DNA of 64,000 nt from Azoamicus sp964355565 (GTDB taxonomy: Bacteria; Pseudomonadota; Gammaproteobacteria; UBA6186; Azoamicaceae), in the NCBI GenBank assembly GCA_964355565.1, contig CAYHDJ010000001.1, forward strand, positions 1 through 64,000, read 5' to 3'. Of this stretch, positions 55,328-63,533 are shown one piece after another; position 1 is the first letter of the stretch; every line of letters begins with the position of its first letter. Both the position numbers and the translations under genes were made by a program. A model generated the notes under the pieces. It ran no database searches and was not told the DNA's origin. It worked only from the letters and a program-made list of their open reading frames with translations.

Positions 55328-55840
55328 TTAGTTAAAGTTTTATGACTAATTGAACATATTTAATAATATATTTTTACATTTGAAATATATTAACGTTTGA
55401 CATTATAAGGCCCATTCAATTACTATTTTTATTTGTTTAGTAGTTTGTTACTAATGGTGGTTGGCCTGTTGTTGAGTGTAAAACTTGTATAAGTATGTTG
55501 ATTGATTTAGAACTCTGTTATCATCTAATAAATTTATAGACTTTGGATATGTTGTACTAAACGATTAGGTAACGCTTTATTATAATATTGATGTTTAAAT
55601 TAATGGTATGCAAGGCACTATATTTGTTTTAATAGCAGCATGGTGATGCTGCTTTTAAATATTGCCTAGAGTGTGAGTGATTTATTTGGCTGTGTAATGA
55701 ATAAACATGAATACTAGATTCATGAAAGTTAAAACGATGTAATTATTACCATAATATTGTGCTCTTAATTTTTTCTACCATGCTCTTTATGCTGTGGCTT
55801 TAGAGTATTTTTATTTTGTATGTAGATCATGTTTTAAATA
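55328..55840. other. Gene-free boundary between nuoN and the phage remnant
   Basis: About 510 bases with no convincing coding frame on either strand. Just after nuoN there is a weak inverted repeat (TTAGT...ACTAA, 55327-55348) without a T tract. A strong hairpin terminator lies about 310 bases later at 55634-55656, too far to serve nuoN alone. I searched by eye for tmRNA, RNase P RNA and signal-recognition RNA signatures and saw none. The left edge of the phage-derived segment must lie in or just before this region. Confidence 0.6.
55634..55656 (+). terminator. Orphan rho-independent terminator
   Basis: A perfect 8-base stem, AGCAGCAT at 55634-55641 pairing with ATGCTGCT at 55646-55653, with loop GGTG, followed by TTTTA on the plus strand. 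This is the most GC-rich hairpin in the gap. The minus-strand side lacks a T run, so it acts in the plus direction. No gene ends nearby on that strand. Confidence 0.75.
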
Positions 55841-56167
55841 TCATAACATATTATATTTAAAGTTTGCTATATCTTTAGTTAAACCATTTTCCCATTTATT
55901 GTCATTATAAATAGAATCATACTCTGTTTTTGTTAATATTGGATCATCTTCATAAATATCTTCATTAACGTCATCTGGTAAGTTACTAAATTTTAAGTCT
56001 TCTGATACATCATTAAATTTTAAAAAATCTTTTATCCATAGTTTATTTTTAAATAAAATAGAGTAAATTGGATTTTTTTTGAATTGATGTTCAGCAGATG
56101 ATAAAAATATTTGACCCCAAGTTGGTGAAAAATCTTCTAAAAATTTTTTTTTATCAGTTAATATCAT
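55841..56167 (-). pseudogene. N-terminal fragment of a gp16-like large internal virion protein
   Basis: A 108-residue frame, MILTDKKKFLEDFSPTWGQI onward, ends at TGA. The pattern HQFKKNPIYSILF followed by LTKTEYDSIYNDNKWENGLT is what I know from the N-terminus of gp16-like large virion proteins of T7-like podoviruses, which are normally over 1000 residues. It directly follows the gp15-like gene, in the T7 order 14-15-16, and its ATG overlaps the gp15-like stop by 14 bases. It is therefore severely truncated; frame continuation past the TGA meets another stop soon. Identification is by remembered family pattern. Confidence 0.55.
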
Positions 56168-56645
56168 GATTGTATGGAACTCCATCCTTTGTCACTAAAA
56201 CATAATCTCCATTATACTTCCTGTAACGATAAAATACTTTACTATTTTTTATAAATGGAGTTAAACTAAATTCGATATGAAATTTATTAAATACATAATA
56301 TTTATCTATTACTCCCCGTTCAGTTTCATTTTCAGCATCTTTCATATATTCTGCCTTAATTACGTCCAATACTATAGGTCTATAAGCACCTAGTTTTTTT
56401 TTATAAATATCAAAATCAACAGAATGAAGCATGCCATCATCATCTTTAAATTGTTTTGGAATGAAATTTTTTCCATCTATTTTATATAATTGCCCAATTA
56501 CATATTTAAAAGCAGAATCAACAGATTGATCAACGGATTGATGATTTTTAATTTTATTATAGTAAACTAAATCTTGTGCTGTGGTAAGATATGTGGAAAA
56601 ATCTTCTTGTATATGATCTGATAACATACCAAATAATGTAGCCAT
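56154..56645 (-). pseudogene. C-terminal part of the gp15-like internal virion protein gene
   Basis: A 163-residue frame (MATLFGMLSDHIQEDFSTYL) in the same frame as the gp15-like gene upstream, separated from it only by a TAA (56667-56669) and seven codons. It contains VGQLYKIDGKNFIPK-type sequence (AFKYVIGQLYKIDGKNFIPK), which resembles the C-terminal region of gp15-like virion proteins. I read the two parts as one gene split by a stop codon. It could be re-initiated from its own ATG, but no clear ribosome site precedes it. Confidence 0.55.
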
Positions 56646-56666
56646 TTTAACTGTAATGACTTTTTT

Positions 56667-57932
56667 TTACTTAGCTTCTATATTTCCATATAAAGATTTA
56701 TTCTCATAAGCTTTGAAAATTTCATCAGTATTGCCAGCATTTTGCAATAACATACAAATTGGAACTATATGTGAAAATTCATGGGTATGAAAAATTTCCT
56801 GATTTAAAACTTCTGTTAAAGCATTGACATGCACATTAACTGACAAATCAGCCATATAATTCTTTAATACTTCTTTATCCTTACAATGAGCAAAAATACC
56901 AGCAATATATTTTGCCTCCTCCAGAGTTAAGTGTTTTTGTTCTTTTATTCCATGATCAGTTTGAAATTTTTTAATAAAATATGCTGGAACCTGAGTATCA
57001 TTAGATAAAGCCCAACATTCTGTTGCCGCTAAAACTGGATCATTATTTATTTTAGATTTAGTAGATATAGTTATATTTTCTATATGATTTTTATACAGAT
57101 CTGGAATATCAACATCAATAAGCTGGTTAGAATAAATTTTTTGCTTAACATACCTAGATAATAAAGTTTTGTTTAAAGTGTCTGAATTGGATTGTGACCA
57201 ACACTTAGACCTTTTTAAAATATCCAAATTTATGTTAGAGTATGTATTTTTATTTTCAATATCTTTAAAGACAGATACAAGATGAGAATCAAACAACACT
57301 TTCTCTTTTGAATAATAATTTACCGCAGCTTGTTCTAATTCATATCTCTCATTGTCTGATAAGGAAGCATATTCTAAAGAATTTTTAAATGTATCGTCGT
57401 TAACCAGGTTAGATAAATGTGACATATTTTTGAAACTAGGTAAGTATTTATCAAATAAATTAGTTTTAGCGTTTAGATCAATCTCTGAAGAGTTAACTAT
57501 ATTAGTAAATTCACTTAAATGACTATCAACGCTAAACGGATCTTTAAAAATTTCATGATTAAAATTATCTCCAATATACAGTAAATCATTTACTTTTTTA
57601 GTTTGAATAATTGAATATTCTTTTTTTTGGATTTTTTTTTCAAATTTGTCTTTCAACGCTTGTACAGAAAAATCTTTATGATTCAAAATAGAAGAATCTA
57701 AAGAATTTAATTTAGTTATCCATATGTGATTAAAAGATGCAGACAATTTTTCTTTTTCATTAAAAAGAGTATACTCGTTGTTATCTAATCTTATTTCTGC
57801 TTTTCTTATTAATTTTTCATACTCATCAGTTATATCTTTTTTAAAATTATAAAAAGCCAACTTATTAACTAAAAGTTTGTCATTTTTTTCCTTTTCAAGA
57901 TAATGAACACCTAACGTAAATAATTCGCTCAT
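56667..57932 (-). CDS. gp15-like internal virion (DNA ejection) protein, N-terminal part
   Basis: A 421-residue, largely helical, charged protein without membrane segments or signal peptide. It starts two bases after the gp14-like stop. In T7, gp14, gp15 and gp16 form the trans-envelope channel for DNA ejection; gp15 is 747 residues. Identity rests on position, helical composition and the downstream piece. The frame ends at TAA and resumes in the same frame (56645-56154), giving about 590 residues if joined. It could be a shortened functional protein or half of a pseudogene. Confidence 0.55.
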   Translation of the reverse strand: MSELFTLGVHYLEKEKNDKLLVNKLAFYNFKKDITDEYEKLIRKAEIRLDNNEYTLFNEKEKLSASFNHIWITKLNSLDSSILNHKDFSVQALKDKFEKKIQKKEYSIIQTKKVNDLLYIGDNFNHEIFKDPFSVDSHLSEFTNIVNSSEIDLNAKTNLFDKYLPSFKNMSHLSNLVNDDTFKNSLEYASLSDNERYELEQAAVNYYSKEKVLFDSHLVSVFKDIENKNTYSNINLDILKRSKCWSQSNSDTLNKTLLSRYVKQKIYSNQLIDVDIPDLYKNHIENITISTKSKINNDPVLAATECWALSNDTQVPAYFIKKFQTDHGIKEQKHLTLEEAKYIAGIFAHCKDKEVLKNYMADLSVNVHVNALTEVLNQEIFHTHEFSHIVPICMLLQNAGNTDEIFKAYENKSLYGNIEAK

Positions 57933-57933
57933 A

Positions 57934-58416
57934 CTATACTGTCTTATTCTTATTTAAAATTTTTAGTGTATTAGCAAACTCACCAACCATATCATTGCAT
58001 CTAGAATATGTTAAATTAAAATAATTAACACTATTTGAACGAGCAGCATAATTATGATCAAGTTGTCTTATTAAAATATGTTGGCTTGCCATTCTATCTA
58101 TATTCTCATACTCACTTTTTAAAAGTTTAATTGTATTGCTAGGACTGCCACTAAGCATTACGCCACTTTCTGCATAAGAATTAACTACATCATGAATTGA
58201 TTGTATTTTTTTTAACTCATTGCTTTTTCTTTGATAATATAATTCAGCAATAGAAGTATTTCTTTTTGCATTTTCAATTTGCTTTTTTAAATTACTTCCA
58301 AAAGCAATATCGTATAATGCCTTAGCTCCAATTATAGTTTCAACTATTAAATTAGCTGCTAACAGCGGTTCTCCAGGAAAATTCATAAGTTTTTGAATAT
58401 TTGATATATATGACAC
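57934..58416 (-). CDS. gp14-like internal virion protein of a T7-like podovirus
   Basis: A 160-residue protein. The pattern is that of gp14-like internal core proteins: a hydrophobic N-terminal stretch (LLAANLIVETIIGAKALYDI), then a long helix NAKRNTSIAELYYQRKSNEL, then the family-like ESGVMLSGSPSN segment, then more helix (SEYENIDRMASQHILIRQLD). T7 gp14 has 196 residues. The start is a GTG at 58414-58416 with a strong GGAGG six bases upstream, so it could still be translated. It belongs to the minus-strand run 165-residue ORF, gp14, gp15, gp16 start. Confidence 0.78.
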   Translation of the reverse strand: MSYISNIQKLMNFPGEPLLAANLIVETIIGAKALYDIAFGSNLKKQIENAKRNTSIAELYYQRKSNELKKIQSIHDVVNSYAESGVMLSGSPSNTIKLLKSEYENIDRMASQHILIRQLDHNYAARSNSVNYFNLTYSRCNDMVGEFANTLKILNKNKTV

Positions 58417-58484
58417 AACACCTCCAATATTACATAAATAGTTGAAAATTAATTTAAATGTGCTCTACGTATTTAAAAACGGCA

Positions 58485-58967
58485 TTAAATTAAAAGATGT
58501 ACCACTATGTACTTACATATTTTAGCTATATCCTTCATTAAATTTTCTATGCACATTAAGTCTGATATTATTGGACTGCAAAAACTTTTGCCATACAATG
58601 GTCCATAGGAAGAGGATGCATTAGAATCTACTACAAAATTAAAAACCTTGTTTATATCACGTTTAATTAATATTTTTTTGCCATTATATAATAATAAATA
58701 TACTCTAGAAAAACCTTCTCCTACGCCAACTGAAATTGGAAATGATGCGTCTATAACATTTATTTTGGCAGTTAACGACTCTCTTAAGTTAAAATTTTTG
58801 ATAATTTCATCCTTTTCTAAAGGAAATGTTTTGACAATATCTAAAATTGAAAACTCATAAGTTATAAAGACTGTGTCATAATTAACAAGGTCAGCCTTAC
58901 TAAGATAAACGTTAAACGGGTTCTCATTTTTAACTGTAATTTTATTTTTAATAACAGTTACATTCAT
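58485..58967 (-). CDS. Hypothetical protein upstream of the gp14-like gene
   Basis: A 160-residue protein from ATG 58965-58967 (MNVTVIKNKITVKNENPFNV); a GTG at 58982 would add five residues. The composition is mixed, with a possible beta-rich N-terminal half (DTVFITYEFS, SRVYLLLYNGKKILIKRD) and a hydrophobic end. I do not recognise the family. Its position before gp14 suggests a structural or connector protein of the same phage, but this is inference only. Confidence 0.55.
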   Translation of the reverse strand: MNVTVIKNKITVKNENPFNVYLSKADLVNYDTVFITYEFSILDIVKTFPLEKDEIIKNFNLRESLTAKINVIDASFPISVGVGEGFSRVYLLLYNGKKILIKRDINKVFNFVVDSNASSSYGPLYGKSFCSPIISDLMCIENLMKDIAKICKYIVVHLLI

Positions 58968-59175
58968 ACAAAAAAAAACCACAACCTAAATAATATCTAA
59001 ATGCCTCACAAATACTAAAATATAATTTACTAGATGGGTCGCAAAATATATTATTAAAAAAACCATCTACCTCTTTAATCCAGTTATCAAATTTTGCGTC
59101 ACAAGTTAAATTGTAAATATTTTTTTTTAATGAGATGTCTGGTGTTTTAGGTTTGTGAGAAGTGCTTATAATAGA
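58948..59175 (-). pseudogene. Possible phage gene remnant without a start codon
   Basis: An open frame of about 75 codons with no ATG, GTG or TTG near its beginning, including DISLKKNIYNLTCDAKFDNW and VDGFFNNIFC. Composition is protein-like (few lysine runs, several aromatic residues). Its end overlaps the next ORF in another frame. It may be the 3' part of a decayed gene; I do not recognise it. Otherwise the stretch 58983-59282 holds nothing recognisable. Confidence 0.3.
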
Positions 59176-59282
59176 TTATGAAAACTATGCTAACATATTT
59201 ATTTTTAATTTTTGCGTGACCGTTAAATCAATAAATAAATGCAATAATAGATTAATTAAGTGTTACAATAATTGGTGAAATT

Positions 59283-59591
59283 ATGTTTAAAAACACTATA
59301 AATTTTATCGTGCTACTTCCTTGGCGGTTAATAATTATTGGAGCGCTTGTTCTTGTTTACTGGACTTTAATTTTTCCCAAAGAACTAAGCCTTGAGTATA
59401 TATGTCAAGTGGCTATTTTAGATCGTAAAATAATTATTTACCAGAAGGAATTGAATAAAGATAATCCTGAAAAGTTAAAAAAACTGGATAAGCGATACAA
59501 TAAAAATGAACGTAAGTTTAATGAATATTGCAAGGATTGGAAGCCACGCAAATTTTTCCGTTTTAACGCCGTTTTAAACAGTATTTTTTAA
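59283..59591 (+). CDS. Small hypothetical membrane protein
   Basis: A 102-residue plus-strand protein with one N-terminal membrane helix (VLLPWRLIIIGALVLVYWTL) followed by a charged helical tail with many lysines (KELNKDNPEKLKKLDKRYNK) and a final RFNAVLNSIF. It lies inside the otherwise minus-strand phage segment. I do not recognise the family. Codon use looks protein-like, so it is likely real, perhaps a phage or island accessory gene. Confidence 0.5.
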   Translation: MFKNTINFIVLLPWRLIIIGALVLVYWTLIFPKELSLEYICQVAILDRKIIIYQKELNKDNPEKLKKLDKRYNKNERKFNEYCKDWKPRKFFRFNAVLNSIF

Positions 59592-59687
59592 TTACATTGT
59601 CAAGGGACGTAAAATCCCAGCCACGTTATAAAAACCCATTTAACATCGTTTTAAGCGGTATTTTTTAATTATATTACTAAAGGACAT
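59571..59687 (+). repeat. Imperfect 40-base direct repeat
   Basis: Copies at 59571-59610 and 59648-59687, 77 bases apart start to start. Both begin GTTTTAA and share GTATTTTTTAATTA and a final GGAC. By eye 32 of 40 bases match and all eight differences are transitions. The first copy includes the end of the 102-residue ORF. Confidence 0.7.
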
Positions 59688-59711
59688 GTTAAAAACAAAG
59701 TTTCAAAAGAT

Positions 59712-59906
59712 ATGATAATATGTATACATAAAGGCGATAGAAAAACTACAGCAAAAATAGCGCACAAAATTACAGATGATTCAATTTTTTCATTTGTTTT
59801 GGGTATGGCTTCTTTAATAAAAAGCGATCCTACTTTTAAGGCTCGAATAAAGGACGAGGGTATAAAAAATTTAACTCGGTATTTGAAAAAAAATACGATA
59901 AATTAA
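59712..59906 (+). CDS. Small hypothetical protein
   Basis: A 64-residue plus-strand protein: MIICIHKGDRKTTAKIAHKI, then FSFVLGMASLIKSDPTFKAR and a lysine-rich end. It has no membrane segment or known motif that I recognise. It is followed within 30 bases by a strong hairpin terminator, which supports it as a real transcribed gene. Confidence 0.45.
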   Translation: MIICIHKGDRKTTAKIAHKITDDSIFSFVLGMASLIKSDPTFKARIKDEGIKNLTRYLKKNTIN

Positions 59907-59931
59907 ATTTTGTATAAATAATAATGTGAAA

Positions 59932-59964
59932 TGCATGTATTTTTAACTAATAAAATACATGCAT
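59932..59964. terminator. Bidirectional hairpin terminator
   Basis: A perfect 13-base inverted repeat, ATGCATGTATTTT at 59932-59944 and its complement at 59952-59964, with a 7-base loop. It lies between the plus-strand 64-residue ORF and the minus-strand 155-residue ORF, so it can terminate both. Confidence 0.8.
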
Positions 59965-59972
59965 ATTTAAAT

Positions 59973-60440
59973 TTATAAGTCTACGCAATAATAATTTGTT
60001 AAAACGATACATATCGCGGAGACTACAACATTTGAAAAAAGAAGTACTGATGATGAATGTACATATGTTTTATAAGGACATTCATGTTTAAGTATAAATG
60101 CCAATATCTTGTTTATAGCTACAACTTCATCATACGTGCAAGCATTATCTTCTTTTTCCAGGCGTTTGATAAAATTTTTTAACTTTAGCTCGGTATTTAA
60201 TCTTGCTTCATCTGAATTAAAAGAAAGCGCATAACGCTTCATCGCTGTAGTTAAAATTTTTAAATTAGTAATAGTTTTCTTTTTAAAAACTATAATAGTA
60301 TTGTTAGATTCCAAATAACCAGTTAATTCACAATACATAGCTGAAAGTCTTTTGTCTGTTGAACATTTTGTCACATACTCTCCAGCATCACACGCAACGC
60401 TATATAAACATAAATATAAAATAATAATAAATTTTTTCAT
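59973..60440 (-). CDS. Secreted or membrane-anchored cysteine-containing hypothetical protein
   Basis: A 155-residue protein with a signal-like N-terminus (MKKFIIILYLCLYSVACDAG) and a C-terminal membrane segment (SVLLFSNVVVSAICIVLT). Cysteines lie at CSTDK, YCEL, NACTYDE and HECPYK, probably forming disulfides outside the cytoplasm. The middle is helical and lysine-rich. It follows a single-helix protein in a phage-like order, where lysis accessory proteins often lie, but it does not resemble Rz or Rz1 clearly. Confidence 0.5.
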   Translation of the reverse strand: MKKFIIILYLCLYSVACDAGEYVTKCSTDKRLSAMYCELTGYLESNNTIIVFKKKTITNLKILTTAMKRYALSFNSDEARLNTELKLKNFIKRLEKEDNACTYDEVVAINKILAFILKHECPYKTYVHSSSVLLFSNVVVSAICIVLTNYYCVDL

Positions 60441-60448
60441 TTTTACCC

Positions 60449-60745
60449 CTAATTTTTAAAAACCTGCTCATCAGTGTGGAGGGTTAGCATATTTTTTTCC
60501 ATACTGTTAATTTTATTTTCTATATTTTTAATTCTAATTTCAATTTTTTTTGTTAGTGCGGCTAGATTCGCTGGATTGTTAGCATTATTTTTATTAAAAG
60601 TGCCAAATATCATAGGCCAGGCGAACAGGACAATGCTTGCAAACATCAATATATTGATAACGTTATTTTTAAAAAACATACTAGGAAAAGCTTTTAAAAT
60701 AAACGCTAGTTTTAGCATTTTAAAAAGTTTTAATAAATTAATCAT
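60449..60745 (-). CDS. Single-helix membrane protein with a coiled-coil tail
   Basis: A 98-residue protein: a hydrophobic helix (NILMFASIVLFAWPMIFGTF) near residues 30-50, then a charged coiled-coil-like tail (KKIEIRIKNIENKINSMEKN). It starts nine bases after the stop of the gp16-like C-terminal segment. This layout fits a spanin- or holin-like lysis protein of a podovirus, or another small structural protein. Nothing specific is conserved. Confidence 0.5.
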   Translation of the reverse strand: MINLLKLFKMLKLAFILKAFPSMFFKNNVINILMFASIVLFAWPMIFGTFNKNNANNPANLAALTKKIEIRIKNIENKINSMEKNMLTLHTDEQVFKN

Positions 60746-60756
60746 AAATTTTGGTT

Positions 60757-61056
60757 TTAATCAGGTTTGTAGTATTTTTCATACAGCGTTTCCAAGCCTT
60801 TAGTCAACGGATGGTTAGAGTATGGAATATTTGTTTTTATAAGTGTTTTTGTATATTTTTTTGCCAATTCTGGATCATCAATTACATTTGTTAATATTGC
60901 TAACACAGTATCAAGCACTTGAGTGCTTGGTGAAGATATGCGTGAAAAAGTTCTATTAAAATTATTATATCTTTGAAATATGAAATCACCACTAATTCCA
61001 AGACTGCTACCGCGTTGTTGAGCTGAAAAGGCACCATCTAAATCGGAGGAATATCT
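60757..61056 (-). pseudogene. gp16-like C-terminal fragment in a shifted frame
   Basis: Reading the frame whose codon tops are multiples of three gives SSDLDGAFSAQQRGSSLGIS then GDFIFQRYNNFNRTFSRISS, PSTQVLDTVLAILTNVI and finally GLETLYEKYYKPD before TAA. The GxLGIxGDFiF block is a hallmark of the C-terminus of gp16-like proteins. There is no ATG at its beginning; it is joined to fragment 4 by a frameshift around 61040-61057, overlapping its end. Confidence 0.65.
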
Positions 61057-61865
61057 TTATTTTTTAACGTCAATACTATGCAATTGGTTAGATATCCTAA
61101 ACACATTGTTAAAGTAATATATTGGAAAAAATTGGTATATAAGTCAGTATTTTTTTTTTCAAACAAAGATTTGAGTCTGGTAATGCTATCTGTTTGTTCT
61201 TCAAAAGGAATTTGAAAATTAATCATTTTGTTGAAAAGTTTTTGAGTTATCGCAACCCCATAACTCTTAAATTGCATAATTGATCTCACCATCTCTCCTA
61301 TAAAAGACCCTGGATTTGTGCCAAAATTTGTTAGCATTTTAGTTTCTAAATCTGGAGTGATTAAAGCATGATTAACATATAATTGATAGAAAGAATTTAT
61401 TTTATTTGCCATGCTAAATCTGTATGTAGAAATATTGTGCGGAATCTTTTCCTTTCCAGTTTTATGTAAGATTTCTTCAATTATATGTATGGGTATTTTT
61501 TTACATAACGTTGAATCTATTATACCATAACGCCTTAAATATTTTAAGACCTGCCAATCGATCTCTTTAATACCAGCTAATTTTAAAAAATTTTTTAAGT
61601 ATATATTTATATCATTATAATTTTTTACTGATTCTCTAAACAGTTCCTTAGCTATAACGATACTTTGGGATTGTTGTGCTATTTTTGTTCCATAAGTTTG
61701 TAAATTTAATTTAAAAAATGTATCTGTAAAACGTCTAACAAAATTATGGGCGAAATTTATTCCATCATCAAGTCCTATAGAAGAATTTATAGATTTCATT
61801 ACATGATCCGATGATATTCCAGCATTAACTAAAAATCGCTTTTCATTTTTATTAGTTTTAACCAT
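61038..61865 (-). pseudogene. gp16-like fragment 4
   Basis: A 275-residue frame, same frame as fragment 3, from ATG 61865. It carries PGSFIGEMVRSIMQFKSYGV, which matches the lgelxRfixQFKSfp region near the C-terminus of gp16-like proteins, and a hydrophobic FFQYITLTMCLGYLTNCIVL. It ends in TAG, after which the family sequence continues in another frame. Confidence 0.65.
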
Positions 61866-61874
61866 ACCACTTAT

Positions 61875-62279
61875 TTAATCTGTAATAAATTTTACAAAAG
61901 GAACTTTTATCATTCTGGACATAATGTAGGATGTTGCCATATCTATTGGAGCGTTAGTTAAAAGTCCATATAACCTAGATGTAGCAAATAGTGTTCTTAC
62001 CGTACTTCCAAGTTTAGATAAATTAACATTTTCCGGAACAGTTCTATCACCAATAAGATGATCAAAATAACTTTCTGCTGAATAAAACCGTTTATTTTTA
62101 AAAGAATCTCTAATCTTTGGATCGGGATGTTTATTTATAAAATGATCAATTATTAATTTTTTTGTTTTTCTTGGGTTAAGTCCTAGTATTTCTGATAAAG
62201 CAAATTTATCACTAAATCTATTTATTTCATTATTCATAGATTCAAGTATATTATATTTTCCATAAGTATTATTATACAA
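61875..62279 (-). pseudogene. gp16-like fragment 3
   Basis: A 134-residue frame, again with a TTG as apparent start, in the same frame as the fragment upstream and only two codons after its stop. It reads YNNTYGKYNILESMNNEINR, ALSEILGLNPRKT and SKLGSTVRTLFATSRLYGLL. The last block resembles the KLGxAvxSsltDla segment of the family. It ends at TAA. Confidence 0.6.
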
Positions 62280-62285
62280 GTAAAA

Positions 62286-63368
62286 TTATTTATGCGACTT
62301 AAAATGTAATTTTCTATGTTTTGATTTTATAATATTTTGCAAGGCGCGATCAGACATATCAATTAATGTGGTTTCTGTTATAATTTTATTATAAATTCTT
62401 TCACAAACACTTTTGTTATATTTAGCACTTGTGCCAGAAAATGTTTTTTCAATATCAATACACTCGTATATATCTTTAAACCAACCATCAAATCCATCTC
62501 TTATTAATTTAACTGGATCATGCGATTGTCGCATAAGATATGAATCGGAATGTGGAATATAAACGCCTATAGATTCCAATTTAGAATTAAAAAAATTTCT
62601 ATGTTCAAGAATTTGTTTAGCTACAACAACAGCTCTTTTATCTAACACTAAGTTACCTTTTTTATTTTTATTTAAAATATTTTCTATAGCATTTAATATA
62701 CTTAAATCATTTTCTCCTTTTTTTAAATAATCTGTAAGACCTAATCTACCAAGTTTGTTATAAAATTTACTGGAAACTGACGCGTTTAAACTATATCTTG
62801 CTGAATGACACGATTCTAAAAGTCTCTTAAAACCAATATAAGGATTTTTATGTTTTGCTAAAAACTCTATATTCTGCCTAGATTTTGATAATATATTTAT
62901 TTTTTCATATGCGCTGTATTTATAAAGATCGGAACAATCATTTAAATGATCACTTAAAGTTTTAAATGCATTGGTGTTGTTTATATATTTTTTTTTATTT
63001 AACTCTCTTTTAAATAACCGACCCAAAAAATTTGGTTTTTTAAAATATTTTTGCGTTGTTTCTATAAATTGACTCATATCTTTTTTTGCAAATGAATGTG
63101 ATAACCCTTTTAAAATATTTGACTTTCTTACTCCTTTGCTTATATGCTGTCTTATTTTTTTTGGTAATTTATTTATTTTTTCTTCGTCATATCTTGTTAA
63201 ATTAATTAAACTTTTTATATCTTTAATAGATTCGGCTTTATATTTAAAATCATACAAATTTAACGAAAAAAAATTCAACCTATCATTTAAATTAGTTTTT
63301 TGATTAAATAGTTTTAAAATATCGTCTGGACTTATATAAATATTTTTAGATAACATTAAGTCGTGCAA
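62286..63368 (-). pseudogene. gp16-like fragment 2 (central helical region)
   Basis: A 360-residue frame whose apparent start is a TTG within continuous coding, so it is not a true gene start. It has long basic helices and ends with SYLMRQSHDPVKLIRDGFDG, FKDIYECIDIEKTF and ITETTLIDMS, which match the W/RQSHD ... ld.rTF region of gp16-like proteins. The TAA at 62286-62288 falls in the HFK...Y motif. Confidence 0.6.
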
Positions 63369-63533
63369 TTCTTGATATGGTGCAATATTTTTTTAATCTA
63401 ATGAAATGTTGTGATAATAATTGATATTTTTATTTATTTCCTTTTCTACAAGAATAAATTCATTTAATAATTTTTCATCTTGTGAAGAAAATTTAGCCAA
63501 AACTGATTTTTGTTTAGATGTTATTTCATTAAT

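Noticed and set aside
55328..55840. tmRNA, RNase P RNA or signal-recognition RNA in the gap after nuoN
   Set aside because: No signature segments of these RNAs were seen on either strand by eye; only an unassigned RNA remains possible.
59571..59687. Repeat pair as a minimal CRISPR array
   Set aside because: Only two imperfect copies, one overlapping an ORF end, with no further units and no cas genes nearby.
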